From: an uncultured Collinsella sp.
GTDB lineage: Bacteria; Actinomycetota; Coriobacteriia; Coriobacteriales; Coriobacteriaceae
Direction: 5' to 3'
NCBI GenBank assembly: GCA_900545745.1
Contig: URAD01000001.1
Location: forward strand, 1-64,000
DNA length: 64,000 nt
A program made the position numbers and the translations under genes. Below, in pieces: positions 30,870 to 40,366 of this stretch. The notes beneath the pieces were generated by a model. It had not been told where the DNA came from. It ran no database searches and saw only the letters and a list, made by a program, of their open reading frames with translations. How positions within the stretch are numbered: the first letter of the stretch is position 1; each line of letters begins with the position of its first letter.

Positions 30870-31502
30870 CTAGGCGAGTAACTCGGCCGCCGCAAACTCC
30901 TCGGGCGTATTGACGTTCTCGAAGCAGAGCGTCGAGCCGGCGGCCTTAACGATCTGCGACTCATCCATATAACCAGCCTGAACGCGATTGATCAGGCAGC
31001 GAATGCGCTGGCGGTCGCAGGCGAGCAGCTCTTGGGCAACCGGCGCACACGCGTCACGGCGCCAGACGGCGCAAAGCGGCTCAATCCCCCGCTCCTCGCG
31101 CGGCACGCACGCGTCGAGCGCCTCGACCTCAACACGATCCGCAAGAGCGCCGATGAGTTCCGGCGAGACAAACGGCATATCGCAGGCAACGATCGCCACG
31201 AGAGGCAGCCGAGCCGCAGCCAACGAGCTCGCGATGCCGCGCATGGCGCCCGCCGGCCCTTCAAGGTCCGCCACCACACGCGGCACCAGGCCGCCAAACG
31301 CGCGCTCTTCAAGGTGGGCAAGCTCGCAGGGGCGCGACGTCGTGACGACCAGTTCGCCGGCAACTGGCGCCAGCCGACCCAGCACGCGCTCGATGAGCGG
31401 CTCGCCGCAAAACGCCATGCGCGCCTTATCGCAGCCCATACGCGAGGACAACCCGCCCGCTTGAACGACGCAAGAAAGATCGGCCCGTCTTACGGTAGTC
31501 AT
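30870..31502 (-). CDS. mobA: Molybdenum cofactor guanylyltransferase-like protein
   Basis: A 210-residue nucleotidyltransferase expected to add GMP (or CMP) to molybdopterin. The N-terminal VVQAGGLSSRMGCDKARMAF is the MobA/NTP-transferase signature, and the metal-binding aspartate is in VACDMPFVSPEL. FdhF and the bis-MGD oxidoreductase in this window need MGD; a hydroxylase would use MCD or MPT, so MobA versus MocA is open. I chose the ATG at 31502, since the longer frame runs back through the tRNA-Sec gene. Confidence 0.85.
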   Translation of the reverse strand: MTTVRRADLSCVVQAGGLSSRMGCDKARMAFCGEPLIERVLGRLAPVAGELVVTTSRPCELAHLEERAFGGLVPRVVADLEGPAGAMRGIASSLAAARLPLVAIVACDMPFVSPELIGALADRVEVEALDACVPREERGIEPLCAVWRRDACAPVAQELLACDRQRIRCLINRVQAGYMDESQIVKAAGSTLCFENVNTPEEFAAAELLA

Positions 31503-31657
31503 ACGGCAAACCACCCCCATCGGCATGCTAAAAACCCGGTGCACGAGGCCATGCGCCATCGCCGAAAAAGAAGGCGACACGACAACCCCGCGCCAAAACA
31601 AAACAGCGCCTTTGCGGCACGCAGCAAGACCGCGAGCACAAAAGCGCTGGTAGCGTA

Positions 31658-31754
31658 TGGCGGGAACGTATGTGAATCGAACACATCCAAGACGTTTTGC
31701 ACGCCTCGCAACGGTTTTGAGGACCGCGGAGCCCACCGGAGCCCATCCGTTCCC
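31658..31754 (-). tRNA. selC: tRNA-Sec (UCA)
   Basis: Inserts selenocysteine at UGA. The 97-nt RNA begins GGGAACGGATGGGCTCCGG and ends CGTTCCCGCCA. It shows an extended acceptor stem, a small D-loop with a long D-stem, anticodon loop CCTCAAAA (anticodon UCA), a long variable arm (GCGAGGCGTGCAAAACGTCTTG) and a TTCGATT T-loop. The layout matches E. coli selC. It lies between mobA and selB, so the decoding apparatus selA-selB-selC is contiguous. Confidence 0.96.
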
Positions 31755-31766
31755 AAGTGCGCCGGT

Positions 31767-31797
31767 ATTTTACCAAACCGAAACGGCTCCATCCCAA
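31767..31797 (-). promoter_or_regulatory. Possible selC promoter
   Basis: TAAAAT (31767-31772) lies 12 bases before the tRNA, with TTGGGA (31792-31797) at a long 19-base spacing. Plausible but weak. Confidence 0.35.
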
Positions 31798-31812
31798 AAA
31801 GACGAGCAAGAA

Positions 31813-31877
31813 GTTGCGGTGGAATAGTTCCTGTTTTTGCTGCCAAAGCCCCCAACTAGGAACTATTTCACCGCAAC
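31813..31877. repeat. 65-bp covarying palindrome, copy 5
   Basis: GTTGCGGTGGAATAGTTCCT with the inverted arm AGGAACTATTTCACCGCAAC. It carries the GTT/AAC centre seen in copy 1. Placed after selB and before selC. Confidence 0.9.
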
Positions 31878-31903
31878 AGAGGAGACGGGGGCAGGTGACC
31901 GGC

Positions 31904-33871
31904 CTAGCGCAGGGAGCGCAGGCCGCCGGCATCCTTGTCAAGGACTGTGAAGCGTACGGCATCTAGATGCTCAAGGATGCTGATGGCGCGCTTGCGCGAC
32001 ACGCCCAGGGACTCGCGTAGCACACTCGTGGTGGCAGCGCCGCCGGCGTCGGTGATGGCAGCAGCGACAAGCTCGCGCGCATGGGCCTCGGCGGTAGCGG
32101 ACAGGGCAACGTCACGTTCGACCTTCACGATGGAACGGTTGAGCGAAAGCTCGCGCAGCGCACGCGTCATGGTGTCGCGATCGAGCTGGAGTTGCTCGCC
32201 CACCTCGGGCAACGTCGGCGCATCGAGGCCGGCTTCGTCCAGCAAGGCAACGATGCGTTCGCTGGCCTCGCGCACCACGCGTGCCGCCGCGGCGGCCGAA
32301 TGCGGATCGAACACCTCGGCGCCCTCGGAGGCGCACACGCCGCGAGAGCAGCCCTCGGAAATCAGGGCTGCGGCAACTGTATCGTCAGCGGTAGGCCAAG
32401 CAGCATGGGCGACGGCGCCGGGCGTAAAGCCCGTCTCCTTGGGGGCAGCCGCGTGCATGGCAGACAGGGTCGCCGCCAGGGCATCCATCGCAGCGTCAAG
32501 CACCACGGCGTCCGCCAAGAGGTCCGTTTCACCCGCGGCAAGTTTGCGAACGGAGCCCTGCGTCACCAACCCGCGCAGCGCGGCATCGACCTGGCCGACA
32601 CCAAGATCCAAAGCCTCGGCAACATCAATCACCGTAACCGGCAGCGCCTGCAGCGCAAGCCAAGCGCCCACACCGCCCGCGATATCGCCGGACTCGAGCG
32701 CCACATACAGCGCACGCTCCCCCGCCGAAAGCTCGCGCGAGCGACGGCAGCGCGAAAGCAGCACGCGCCCGCCGCCGATGAGCATGACCGGCGAATAGGA
32801 CAGCACCACGGCATGGTCGCCGGCACGCAGCGGCAGCGGTTCCTCCAAGCGCACCTGCACGGTACGGGTCTCGCCCACCGCCATGGGGGCCTCGCCCTCC
32901 ATGAACATGATGCGGCCGACGACCTCGGCCGTACCGGCCATCACGTGCACGCGCGCACCCGACTCGAGCACACGCGGCTTGGCTCCCTCGCGACCCAAAA
33001 ACGTAAACGCCATCATAAAGCGCAGCGTCTGGCCAAAGTGACCCTCCACGCCGAGCATCTCACCGCGATCGAGCGCAGCGACGCCATCGCCCACCAGGTT
33101 GAGCGCCACGCGCTGACCGGGCAGCGCCCGCTGCGTGTCGCCATGCACTTGGATCCCGCGTACGCGGCAGGCCGTGCGCGACGGCAGCGCGACGAGCTCA
33201 TCGCCCACCGCAACCGGCGCATCGTGCAGCGTTCCCGTCACGACGGTGCCGGCGCCCTTGATCGTAAAGCAGCGGTCAATCGGCAAGCGCGGCGCGGCAT
33301 CGGTGCGCTCGGCACGGTCGCGGCAGGTATCCCAGCAGGCATCCACGCACTCATCGAGCGCTGCCAGCAGCGCATCAATCCCCTCGCCCGTCTTAGACGA
33401 CACAGGCACGATCGGCGCGCCCGCAAACACGGTACCCGACAAAAAGTCGTCGACATCGAGCTCGGCAAGCTCGGTCATCTCGGCATCAGCCAAATCGCAC
33501 ATCGTCAGCGCGACCACCATATGCGTAACGCCCAGCAGTTCCAGCACATGCACGTGCTCGCGGGTCTGCGGCATCACGCCCTCGACGGCAGAGACCACCA
33601 ACACGGCAACATCAATGCCCGTGGCACCCTGCACCATGGCGCGCAGGTAATGGGCATGCCCGGGCACGTCGACCAGGCCAACGATCTTGCCGCTCGGCAG
33701 CGCCAGCTCGCCAAAGCCCAGCTCCACGGTCATACCGCGACGGCGCTCAACCTCCAGACGGTCGGGATTCTTGCCGGTCAGCGCCTCGATCAGTGCGGAC
33801 TTACCGTGGTCGACGTGGCCCGCCGTGCCAACGATAACGGGACACTCCACCAACGCCTGAACCTCACTCAT
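31904..33871 (-). CDS. selB: Selenocysteine-specific elongation factor
   Basis: GTPase that brings Sec-tRNA to a UGA followed by a SECIS. The G1 motif is GTAGHVDHGKSALIEAL (residue 15 onward), with G3 DVPGHAHY and the EF-Tu-like beta barrels after it. The C-terminal 250 residues are winged helices that would bind the SECIS hairpin. 655 residues, slightly longer than E. coli SelB. Its ATG overlaps the selA stop (ATGA). Confidence 0.96.
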   Translation of the reverse strand: MSEVQALVECPVIVGTAGHVDHGKSALIEALTGKNPDRLEVERRRGMTVELGFGELALPSGKIVGLVDVPGHAHYLRAMVQGATGIDVAVLVVSAVEGVMPQTREHVHVLELLGVTHMVVALTMCDLADAEMTELAELDVDDFLSGTVFAGAPIVPVSSKTGEGIDALLAALDECVDACWDTCRDRAERTDAAPRLPIDRCFTIKGAGTVVTGTLHDAPVAVGDELVALPSRTACRVRGIQVHGDTQRALPGQRVALNLVGDGVAALDRGEMLGVEGHFGQTLRFMMAFTFLGREGAKPRVLESGARVHVMAGTAEVVGRIMFMEGEAPMAVGETRTVQVRLEEPLPLRAGDHAVVLSYSPVMLIGGGRVLLSRCRRSRELSAGERALYVALESGDIAGGVGAWLALQALPVTVIDVAEALDLGVGQVDAALRGLVTQGSVRKLAAGETDLLADAVVLDAAMDALAATLSAMHAAAPKETGFTPGAVAHAAWPTADDTVAAALISEGCSRGVCASEGAEVFDPHSAAAAARVVREASERIVALLDEAGLDAPTLPEVGEQLQLDRDTMTRALRELSLNRSIVKVERDVALSATAEAHARELVAAAITDAGGAATTSVLRESLGVSRKRAISILEHLDAVRFTVLDKDAGGLRSLR

Positions 33872-35325
33872 CGAGCAATCGCCTTCTTAACGCACGCGAC
33901 GAGCGTCGTTGCCGCCGTCTCGATATCGCGGTCACCCACGAGCGTGCGCACGTCAAACAAAATGCGATCGTGCGAGGTTCGTGTGACGACCGGCGTGTCG
34001 AAGTCCTGGACAAGCGAGCGCTTAAGCGCGTCGACCGTCAGGCGCTCGTCAACAAGGCGCACGGCAACGCACATCGTGGGTAGCTCCATGGTAGGCAGCG
34101 AACCGCCACCGGGTGTCGAGGACTCCTCGACAATCTCCAACTCAACGGCGCACGGGCAACCGGCCTTATCGAGCCCGGCGACCATACAATCGCGCAGCTT
34201 ACGGGCACGACGCTCCAGATGAGCCTGCGGAAGCGTGAGCATGCTGAGCACCGGCACCTCGCGATGGGCAACATCGGCACCGTCCATGTAGATGCGAAGC
34301 GTGGCCTCAAGCGCCGTGAGCGCCAACTTGCCCGGACGCAGAGCACGCATAAGCGGATGCGACCCGCAGGCCTGGACCAGATCGCGACGACCCATGATAA
34401 TGCCCGCCTGTGCGGCACCGAGCAGCTTATCGCCCGAACACGACACGATATCAAGCCCCGCCGCGACCGAGGTCGGCGTGGTCTCCTCGCCGCCGCGAAC
34501 CAGGATATCGTCGGGCAGCAGCGCGCCAGACCCCTGGTCCTCGTAGAACAGCAGACCATGCTTGTGGGCCAGGGCGGCAAGCTCCCGAGAGCTCACTTCC
34601 TCGTGAAAACCCTCGATGCGATAGTTGGAAGGATGGACCTTGAGGATCATGGCCGTTTCGGGCGTGATGGCGCGCTCGTAGTCGCTCAAATGCGTGCGGT
34701 TGGTGGCCCCGACCTCAACGAGCTTGGCACCCGAGGCCTCCATAACATCGGGGATACGGAAGCTGCCGCCGATCTCGACAAGCTCGCCGCGGCTGACGAT
34801 AACCTCCTTGCCCGCAGCGTGAGTCGCCAGTACCAGCAGCACCGCGGCGGCATTGTTGTTGACCACGAGCGCGTCCTCGGCACCGGTGAGAGAGCGAATC
34901 AGCTGGGCAGCGTGCTCCTTGCGCGACCCACGCGAGCAGGTGTCCACGCTGTACTCGAGCGTGCTGTACCCGCGCGCGACCTCGGCCACGGCCTTGGCGG
35001 CCGACTCCGCGAGCGGGGCGCGACCCAAGTTGGTATGGATGACCACGCCCGTAGCGTTGACGGCGGGACGCAGGCTCGGCAGCGCGGAGCGGTGAGCACG
35101 CCACTCGATGGCCGAAGCCAGGTCGCGCTTAGAGCGCGGGGCGGCACCGGCGCGAATGGCGGCGCGCTCCTCGTCGAGCTCGGCCGTGACGGCGGCATGC
35201 ACCACCGCGTCGCAGGTCTCCCCCGCCGCCTTCACCACCGGCCACTCGGCAAGCAGCTCGTTGACGGAAGGAATAGCGCGCAGGCGGGCGCGTACCTCAT
35301 CAGACATGTTCTGGCTATCGCTCAT
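33868..35325 (-). CDS. selA: L-seryl-tRNA(Sec) selenium transferase
   Basis: PLP enzyme converting Ser-tRNA-Sec to Sec-tRNA-Sec with selenophosphate from SelD. 485 residues. NATGVVIHTNLGRAPL and NNNAAAVLLVL are family signatures, and the PLP lysine is in SCSGDKLLGAAQAG. The start at 35325 is preceded by AAAGG. Four-base overlap with selB; 52 bases separate it from the oxidoreductase gene upstream, so it may be read from that promoter. Confidence 0.97.
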   Translation of the reverse strand: MSDSQNMSDEVRARLRAIPSVNELLAEWPVVKAAGETCDAVVHAAVTAELDEERAAIRAGAAPRSKRDLASAIEWRAHRSALPSLRPAVNATGVVIHTNLGRAPLAESAAKAVAEVARGYSTLEYSVDTCSRGSRKEHAAQLIRSLTGAEDALVVNNNAAAVLLVLATHAAGKEVIVSRGELVEIGGSFRIPDVMEASGAKLVEVGATNRTHLSDYERAITPETAMILKVHPSNYRIEGFHEEVSSRELAALAHKHGLLFYEDQGSGALLPDDILVRGGEETTPTSVAAGLDIVSCSGDKLLGAAQAGIIMGRRDLVQACGSHPLMRALRPGKLALTALEATLRIYMDGADVAHREVPVLSMLTLPQAHLERRARKLRDCMVAGLDKAGCPCAVELEIVEESSTPGGGSLPTMELPTMCVAVRLVDERLTVDALKRSLVQDFDTPVVTRTSHDRILFDVRTLVGDRDIETAATTLVACVKKAIAR

Positions 35326-35377
35326 GTGCAGCCTTTCAAAAGAAACGTGGATCAGTCGAATACATCAGCTGAGTCAA

Positions 35378-37495
35378 TTACTCGTCATTATCCTCGCGCG
35401 CGACAATCTTTTCCACGCGAACGGCGTTTTCCTGGGTGAGCGCGGCGCCCGTCAACGGGTCCCAGCGCAGCGGCGTGTGGTCGAGCGGGCCAACGCCCAA
35501 GGCCTGCCGGCCACCAACCTCAGCACCGAATGCGCGTCCGCCGGGAGCGGCCGAGGTGAAGATGCACGCCGGATGCAGATAGGGCGTCGTCTCCACGCGC
35601 ACGCGGTCGCGGCCCATGTCGCTCACAAGCTCGACGATCTCCCCGTCGGCGATGCCCATGCGCGCAGCAGCATCGGCATTCATCTGCACGGCATCCAGGT
35701 CCGATCCAGCCTCGGCGGCACCCTGGGCCGCAAGCCTGCGCGAGGTGTGCGACTCAAAGGGACGGTTACCGCTAATGAGGCGAAACATCCCCGGGCCAGG
35801 CTCCACCATGGGAGCGATCCAGTTGGGTACACGACCCATGCCGGCTCGTTCCCATACGTCGCTTGCCAGCGCAATCTTGCCGCCGGCAAGCGGAATCACC
35901 GGCTCACCCGTGCGCGTCGGCAGCGTTATGCCCGTATCGGCCCAGCCGCACTCCATGAGCTCGTCCAGATTGATCCCAAAAGGCGCCACCTGGGCAGCCG
36001 CCAGATCGTCAGACGTAAACTGGAAGTACTCGCCCACGCCACACGCCTGCGCCAGACCGGCAAAAATCTCCCGACCGGGACGTGTGTCGTCATGCTGCAC
36101 AGGCAGCACGGCGTTGCGGTAGAACACGCGCGAATCGTTGGCGCCCACGACCATTCCCACGCCGCGGTCGGCCTCCAGATACGTCACGTCGGGCAGCACG
36201 AAGTCGGAAGCGCGCGCCGTCTCGGACCAGCGAATATCAATCGTCACGAGCAAGTCGAGCTGCTGCAAGATGCCCAACCAAGCCTGCGCATTGCCATAGC
36301 CCGCACCGGGGTTACTGGCATAGACGATGAGCCCACGCAAATCGCCGGCAAGAATCGACTGGCCGATGGTCGTGCACAGACCGCGCTCGGGGTCGACGAG
36401 CGGATAACGTTCGGACCCCAACTTGGGCTCACGTGGCATCGACGGCGTCGCGAAACGCGCAGGGTCCAAATCGCCCAACGCAAGCGGTGTGGGCGGGTTG
36501 AGGGCACCGCCCGCATGTCCGATGCAGCCCAGCAGCACATCGACCAAACAGATAGCGCGCGCGGTCTGGGTGCTATTGGCATACGCGATGCCGATGCCAC
36601 CATGAAAGCCTGCATCCACCACAGCGGCAGGCGCGGCGGCAGCTAGCTCGCGCGCCGTGGCGACAATCTCTGCGGCCGGCACGTCGCACATCGACTCGGC
36701 CCACTCGGGCGTCCAAGCACTGGCCGCCTGCGCCAGCTCGTCAAACCCCGTGGTATAGCGGGCAACAAACTCGTGATCGTACAGGTCCTCGGCAATCAAC
36801 ACGTGGACAATACCCAACAGCAGCGCCAAGTCGCAGCCCGGGCGCACGCGGAGCCAGCGATCGGCAATAGCGGCCGAACCGCTGCGCCGGGGGTCGACCA
36901 CGATAATCTTAGCCCCACGTCGACGGGCATCGTTGAGCGCATCAACGGCCCCCATCGTCGACGAATCGACAATGGAACGCCCCAAATACATGATGCAATC
37001 GGTATGCGCCAGGTCGGAGGCGGGACTATAGCCCAAGCTATGCTCCCAACCGGTGAGACGGCTTACCTCGCAGGCACCATCGGCGCCGTACACGTTGGGC
37101 GAACCCAGCGCGTGCATAAGACGATAGGCCCAGTAGCGGTCGAACGAGGGCACGCCGAGTGTCATGCCCAGCGCACGAGGCCCGCACTCGTCAACAATCC
37201 CCAAAAGACGCTCGGCAATCTGAGCAAACGCCTCGTCCCAGGTAATCGCATCGAACCCCGAGCCATCAGCTCGTCGGCGCATGGGGTGCAAAATCCGGTC
37301 GCGCTCGTCAAACGGCATTGCCAGGCGATGCCGTCCGCGGGCGCACAGGGCACGCGCCGCGCACGGATGCCCCGGCACCGGCAACTCGGCCACCACGCGA
37401 CCGTCCTCAACGCGTGCCGCAAAGGCGCAATCGGCATAACATCCCCCGCATGTGGTCACCACGGCGCGACCGTCACGCTTCACAGCAGATGCCAT
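35378..37495 (-). CDS. Bis-MGD molybdopterin oxidoreductase, Cys-ligated, function unknown
   Basis: A 705-residue DMSO-reductase-family catalytic subunit. The N-terminal [4Fe-4S] motif is CGGCYADC with later cysteines in HPCAARALCARGRH. The residue after the fourth cysteine region is Arg rather than the Lys seen in FdhF. The Mo ligand appears to be the cysteine in GADGACEVSRLTG, not selenocysteine. A C-terminal molydop-binding domain ends near VRVEKIV. No twin-arginine signal is visible, so it should be cytoplasmic. There is no dedicated Fe-S subunit next to it. The ATG at 37495 follows GGGG. Substrate could be formate, a thiosulfate-like anion or an organic compound; context (focA, selA) does not settle it. 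Confidence 0.8.
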   Translation of the reverse strand: MASAVKRDGRAVVTTCGGCYADCAFAARVEDGRVVAELPVPGHPCAARALCARGRHRLAMPFDERDRILHPMRRRADGSGFDAITWDEAFAQIAERLLGIVDECGPRALGMTLGVPSFDRYWAYRLMHALGSPNVYGADGACEVSRLTGWEHSLGYSPASDLAHTDCIMYLGRSIVDSSTMGAVDALNDARRRGAKIIVVDPRRSGSAAIADRWLRVRPGCDLALLLGIVHVLIAEDLYDHEFVARYTTGFDELAQAASAWTPEWAESMCDVPAAEIVATARELAAAAPAAVVDAGFHGGIGIAYANSTQTARAICLVDVLLGCIGHAGGALNPPTPLALGDLDPARFATPSMPREPKLGSERYPLVDPERGLCTTIGQSILAGDLRGLIVYASNPGAGYGNAQAWLGILQQLDLLVTIDIRWSETARASDFVLPDVTYLEADRGVGMVVGANDSRVFYRNAVLPVQHDDTRPGREIFAGLAQACGVGEYFQFTSDDLAAAQVAPFGINLDELMECGWADTGITLPTRTGEPVIPLAGGKIALASDVWERAGMGRVPNWIAPMVEPGPGMFRLISGNRPFESHTSRRLAAQGAAEAGSDLDAVQMNADAAARMGIADGEIVELVSDMGRDRVRVETTPYLHPACIFTSAAPGGRAFGAEVGGRQALGVGPLDHTPLRWDPLTGAALTQENAVRVEKIVAREDNDE

Positions 37496-37564
37496 CTCGA
37501 TTACCCCTTTCATCAGCCAAACACAACAGACCAAAAGCCCGGCAACGAGCCCCAGACCCAAAAA

Positions 37565-37595
37565 GCCTCCCGCACGGCAACGCCCCGCGGGAGGC
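37565..37595 (-). terminator. Intrinsic terminator of the formate hydrogenlyase operon
   Basis: GCCTCCCGC / GCGGGAGGC stem then TTTTTGGG on the minus strand, 22 bases past the focA stop. It separates the Hyf operon from the oxidoreductase-sel unit. Confidence 0.85.
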
Positions 37596-37617
37596 CCAAC
37601 GTCAAACAGACGGTACT

Positions 37618-38457
37618 TTACGCCTCGGACTTCTTGGCGTAGATAAACCAGTAGCCGAGCGCGATCAGAACAGCACCGCCCACAATGTTGCCCAGCGTGG
37701 CGGCGGACAGATTAAACGCAATACCCGCGACGTTGAGCGAATCGGCCCCGGCAACCTTGGCACCATAGCCGCATGCATGCATCACGGCACCCATGGGCAA
37801 AAAGTACATGTTGGCAACGCAGTGCTCAAAACCGCAGGCCACAAAGGCGGCGATGGGCAGCAAAATGCCCACAACCTTATCGACCACGGTCTTGCCCGCA
37901 GTACCGATCCACACGGCCAGGCACACAAAGATGTTGCACAGGATGCCGCGGAAGAAGATCGTCACCCAGTCGATCGTCACCTTGCCGGCGGCGACGCTCA
38001 CCATGGAATTGGCGACCGCCTCGCCGTTGAGCTTGTAAATGCCGGCCATGTACACCAAAAAGACGATGAACAGAGCACCGACAAAGTTACCGACCCATAC
38101 GACGACCCAAGCCTTGAGCATCTGGACCAGGGTGATCTTTTTGCTCTTGAGCGCGCAGACCATAAGTGAGTTGCCGGTGAACAACTCGGCGCCACACACC
38201 AGTACCAGCACCAGGCCCAGGCAAAAGCACAGGCCGCCCACGACGCGCTGGGCGCCCCAGCCCAGCGTGCTATCGCTCAAAAACACGGTAAAGAACAGAC
38301 CGCCGAAGGCGATAAACGCGCCGGCGAACATTGCCAACAGAAAGGCCTTTGCGACCGGCAGTTTGGCCTTGGTCACGCCGGCGGCCTCGGTCTTGGCCTC
38401 GATCGCGGCGGGCGTCAGGCAATCGGGAGCGGGATATTCTGCCTTGGAATCTGCCAT
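37618..38457 (-). CDS. focA: Formate channel, FNT family
   Basis: A 279-residue membrane protein that passes formate across the inner membrane. Six hydrophobic helices; the FNT signatures are GAELFTGNSLM and CGFEHCVANMYFLPMGA, where the histidine in FEHCVANM is the conserved gating/proton residue. An N-terminal tail of about 40 residues would lie in the cytoplasm. The ATG at 38457 follows AGGAAAG. Last gene of the Hyf operon, equivalent to focB in the E. coli hyf cluster. Confidence 0.93.
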   Translation of the reverse strand: MADSKAEYPAPDCLTPAAIEAKTEAAGVTKAKLPVAKAFLLAMFAGAFIAFGGLFFTVFLSDSTLGWGAQRVVGGLCFCLGLVLVLVCGAELFTGNSLMVCALKSKKITLVQMLKAWVVVWVGNFVGALFIVFLVYMAGIYKLNGEAVANSMVSVAAGKVTIDWVTIFFRGILCNIFVCLAVWIGTAGKTVVDKVVGILLPIAAFVACGFEHCVANMYFLPMGAVMHACGYGAKVAGADSLNVAGIAFNLSAATLGNIVGGAVLIALGYWFIYAKKSEA

Positions 38458-38496
38458 GTCAATCACTTCTTTCCTAATCAGCAGGGGCAAGCGCTG

Positions 38497-39000
38497 TTAC
38501 AGCTCCTGCCCCAAGCGGACAAAGCGGGAAAAGTCGTTGGCGGCCACGGCGTCGTACACGGCGTCGACGGCCTCAAAGACCTCCGGGGACATAGGGTTGT
38601 AAAACTCCGTATCGCCCGGCTGAATCCCTATGAAGACGATATCTTCGCACGATTGCTCGATTTCCTCGATCAGAATCGACAAAGGGAGCGAATGCGTGGT
38701 GAACATCGACTTGCGGGCCACATCGCGCTTATCGAGCAGGCGGATAGACCCAACGGGCAGCGCCATGTCGGCGGCATCGACCAAAACCAAACGCGGCGGA
38801 CGCTCGCGCTTGACCTCGATGATGTCGTCCTCGGGCGTTTGCCCGCCGTCGATGGTGTACCAACCGGCGATGGGCGCGTCCTCCATCTTTTTGGAGAGCA
38901 CGGGGCCGGCGGCATCGTCGGCACGCAGCACGCTTCCCGCCGTGAGCACAATGCCCGCAAAGGGAGCACCGTACACGCGGCCATCCACAACGCGACCCAT
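38497..39000 (-). CDS. hycI: Hydrogenase maturation endopeptidase HycI
   Basis: A 167-residue aspartyl-type protease that trims the C-terminus of the hydrogenase large subunit after Ni insertion. The family motif appears as VLRADDAAGPVL near residue 24. IDGGQTPED, HSLPLSILIEEI and FIGIQPGDTEFYNPMS are closely HycI-like. The Ni-binding acidic residues fall in RADD and DAADM. Its target should be the 44-residue tail of HyfG. Start codon shares a base with the preceding stop. Confidence 0.93.
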   Translation of the reverse strand: MGRVVDGRVYGAPFAGIVLTAGSVLRADDAAGPVLSKKMEDAPIAGWYTIDGGQTPEDDIIEVKRERPPRLVLVDAADMALPVGSIRLLDKRDVARKSMFTTHSLPLSILIEEIEQSCEDIVFIGIQPGDTEFYNPMSPEVFEAVDAVYDAVAANDFSRFVRLGQEL

Positions 39001-39581
39001 TACTGCAACCTTCCCGTCAGATACACGCCCGACACATCGCGCACGCGCTCAACCAGATTGCGGAACTTCATCAGAAACGCGACCTGCTGGGCATGCAGGC
39101 CAAAGTCGTCGTCGAACACCGAGATGCCGGCCTTGGCAGAACCGCGAAAACCGCGCTCGTCGAGCAGTGCATCGCAGGCCTCGAGCAGCGACGGCACCGC
39201 CGCCTTGTCGAGCTGGCACTCGCCAAAGGAGCGGATGGCCTCGAACTTGGTCTTGGCCTCCCCCTCCGGCAGCGCGTCGACGAGCGAATAGAAGACATCC
39301 ACCGGCACCGACAGGCGCGGCTCAAAGCAGTCGAGCACGCCGGTGTGGTGGCCCACGGCGAGCGTGTAGTACAGCACGTCGCAGGCCTCCTGGGGAACGT
39401 CTTCCTCGGTCTCCACAAACTTGCGCGTGAGCTCATAGAAGACCACCTGGTCGGGCGCATGGCCCAGGCAGGGGTCGGCGACGCCCTCGGCGGCCTCGTC
39501 GCTTGCGCGCAAGGCATCGCCAAAGGAGCCGCCGAGCATGCCGGGACCCGCAAAGTAACCAGAGCGGTCCGTGAGTTCCAT
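39000..39581 (-). CDS. hyfJ: Formate hydrogenlyase maturation protein HycH/HyfJ
   Basis: A 193-residue member of the HycH family, needed for late assembly of hydrogenase-3/4 complexes. FYELTRKFVETEEDVPQEA, YYTLAVGHHTGVLDC and GISVFDDDFGLHAQQVAFL are the recognisable stretches. No metal-binding cluster is evident. It lies between hyfI and hycI with single-base spacing. Longer than the 136-137 residue E. coli proteins because of N-terminal sequence. Confidence 0.88.
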   Translation of the reverse strand: MELTDRSGYFAGPGMLGGSFGDALRASDEAAEGVADPCLGHAPDQVVFYELTRKFVETEEDVPQEACDVLYYTLAVGHHTGVLDCFEPRLSVPVDVFYSLVDALPEGEAKTKFEAIRSFGECQLDKAAVPSLLEACDALLDERGFRGSAKAGISVFDDDFGLHAQQVAFLMKFRNLVERVRDVSGVYLTGRLQ

Positions 39582-40364
39582 CTAGCGACCTCCGGCCAGC
39601 ACCAGATCCTGCAGCGCCGAGTAGACCTCAACGCGGCGCGGATCTTCCTGCTTGTCGATGAGCAGCGCCATGGCACCGCGGATATCGCCCTTGGGTGCAC
39701 CCTCGAGCGTATCCATAAACTCATTGGCCAAATCGCGGCCATAACGGTAGCCGCTCATGGCGCGAGCCTCGCGCTCGATGGCAACGCGCAGCTTGTACGG
39801 CACGCCGGGGTGCAGGATATCGGCCTGCTCGCCGGCGGCCTCCACCGTGGTCTCGGCATGGAGCTTTTGGTCCAGCAGACCGAGCGCCATGGCAAAGCCG
39901 TAGATGGTCTGCGCGGGGCTGGGCGGGCAGCCGGGGATGTAGACATCGACCGGCAGAATCTTGTCCGTGCCGCCCCAGACGCAGTAGTTGTCGTAGAAGA
40001 TGCCGCCGGTGCAGCCGCACGCGCCATAGGACACCACGATCTTGGGATCGGGTGCAGCCTCAAAGGCGCGCAGGGCCGGCATGCGCATGGCACGCGTCAC
40101 GGCGCCGGTGTACAGCAGCACATCGGCGTGACGGGGCGAGGGCACGACCTTGATGCCAAAGCGCTCGACGTCGAAGACGGGCGTGATGGAACCGAAGATC
40201 TCGATCTCGCAGCCGTTGCAGCCACCGCAGTCAACACGGTAGACGTACACCGAGCGCTTGATCTTCTTAAGAAGGGTCGCCTTGGCCTTCTCGATGCTCT
40301 CGTCGAGCTCGATCTTGGTCGGGCGGTACTGGAGCCGCTCGGGCAAAAGCGTGGGTTCGGCCAT
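39582..40364 (-). CDS. hyfI: Hydrogenase-4 small subunit HyfI
   Basis: A 260-residue NuoB-like subunit with one [4Fe-4S] cluster next to the Ni-Fe site. Ligands are in CGGCNGCEIE, YGACGCTGG and IPGCPPSP. It has no signal peptide, as expected for a cytoplasm-facing group 4 enzyme. The C-terminal 80 residues extend past the NuoB core, as in HycG/HyfI. The ATG at 40364 follows GGAGGAG. Confidence 0.95.
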   Translation of the reverse strand: MAEPTLLPERLQYRPTKIELDESIEKAKATLLKKIKRSVYVYRVDCGGCNGCEIEIFGSITPVFDVERFGIKVVPSPRHADVLLYTGAVTRAMRMPALRAFEAAPDPKIVVSYGACGCTGGIFYDNYCVWGGTDKILPVDVYIPGCPPSPAQTIYGFAMALGLLDQKLHAETTVEAAGEQADILHPGVPYKLRVAIEREARAMSGYRYGRDLANEFMDTLEGAPKGDIRGAMALLIDKQEDPRRVEVYSALQDLVLAGGR

Positions 40365-40366
40365 GG

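Noticed and set aside
30870..31736. A longer MobA starting at 31736
   Set aside because: The extra 78 codons would run through the tRNA-Sec gene; the ATG at 31502 begins the conserved domain.
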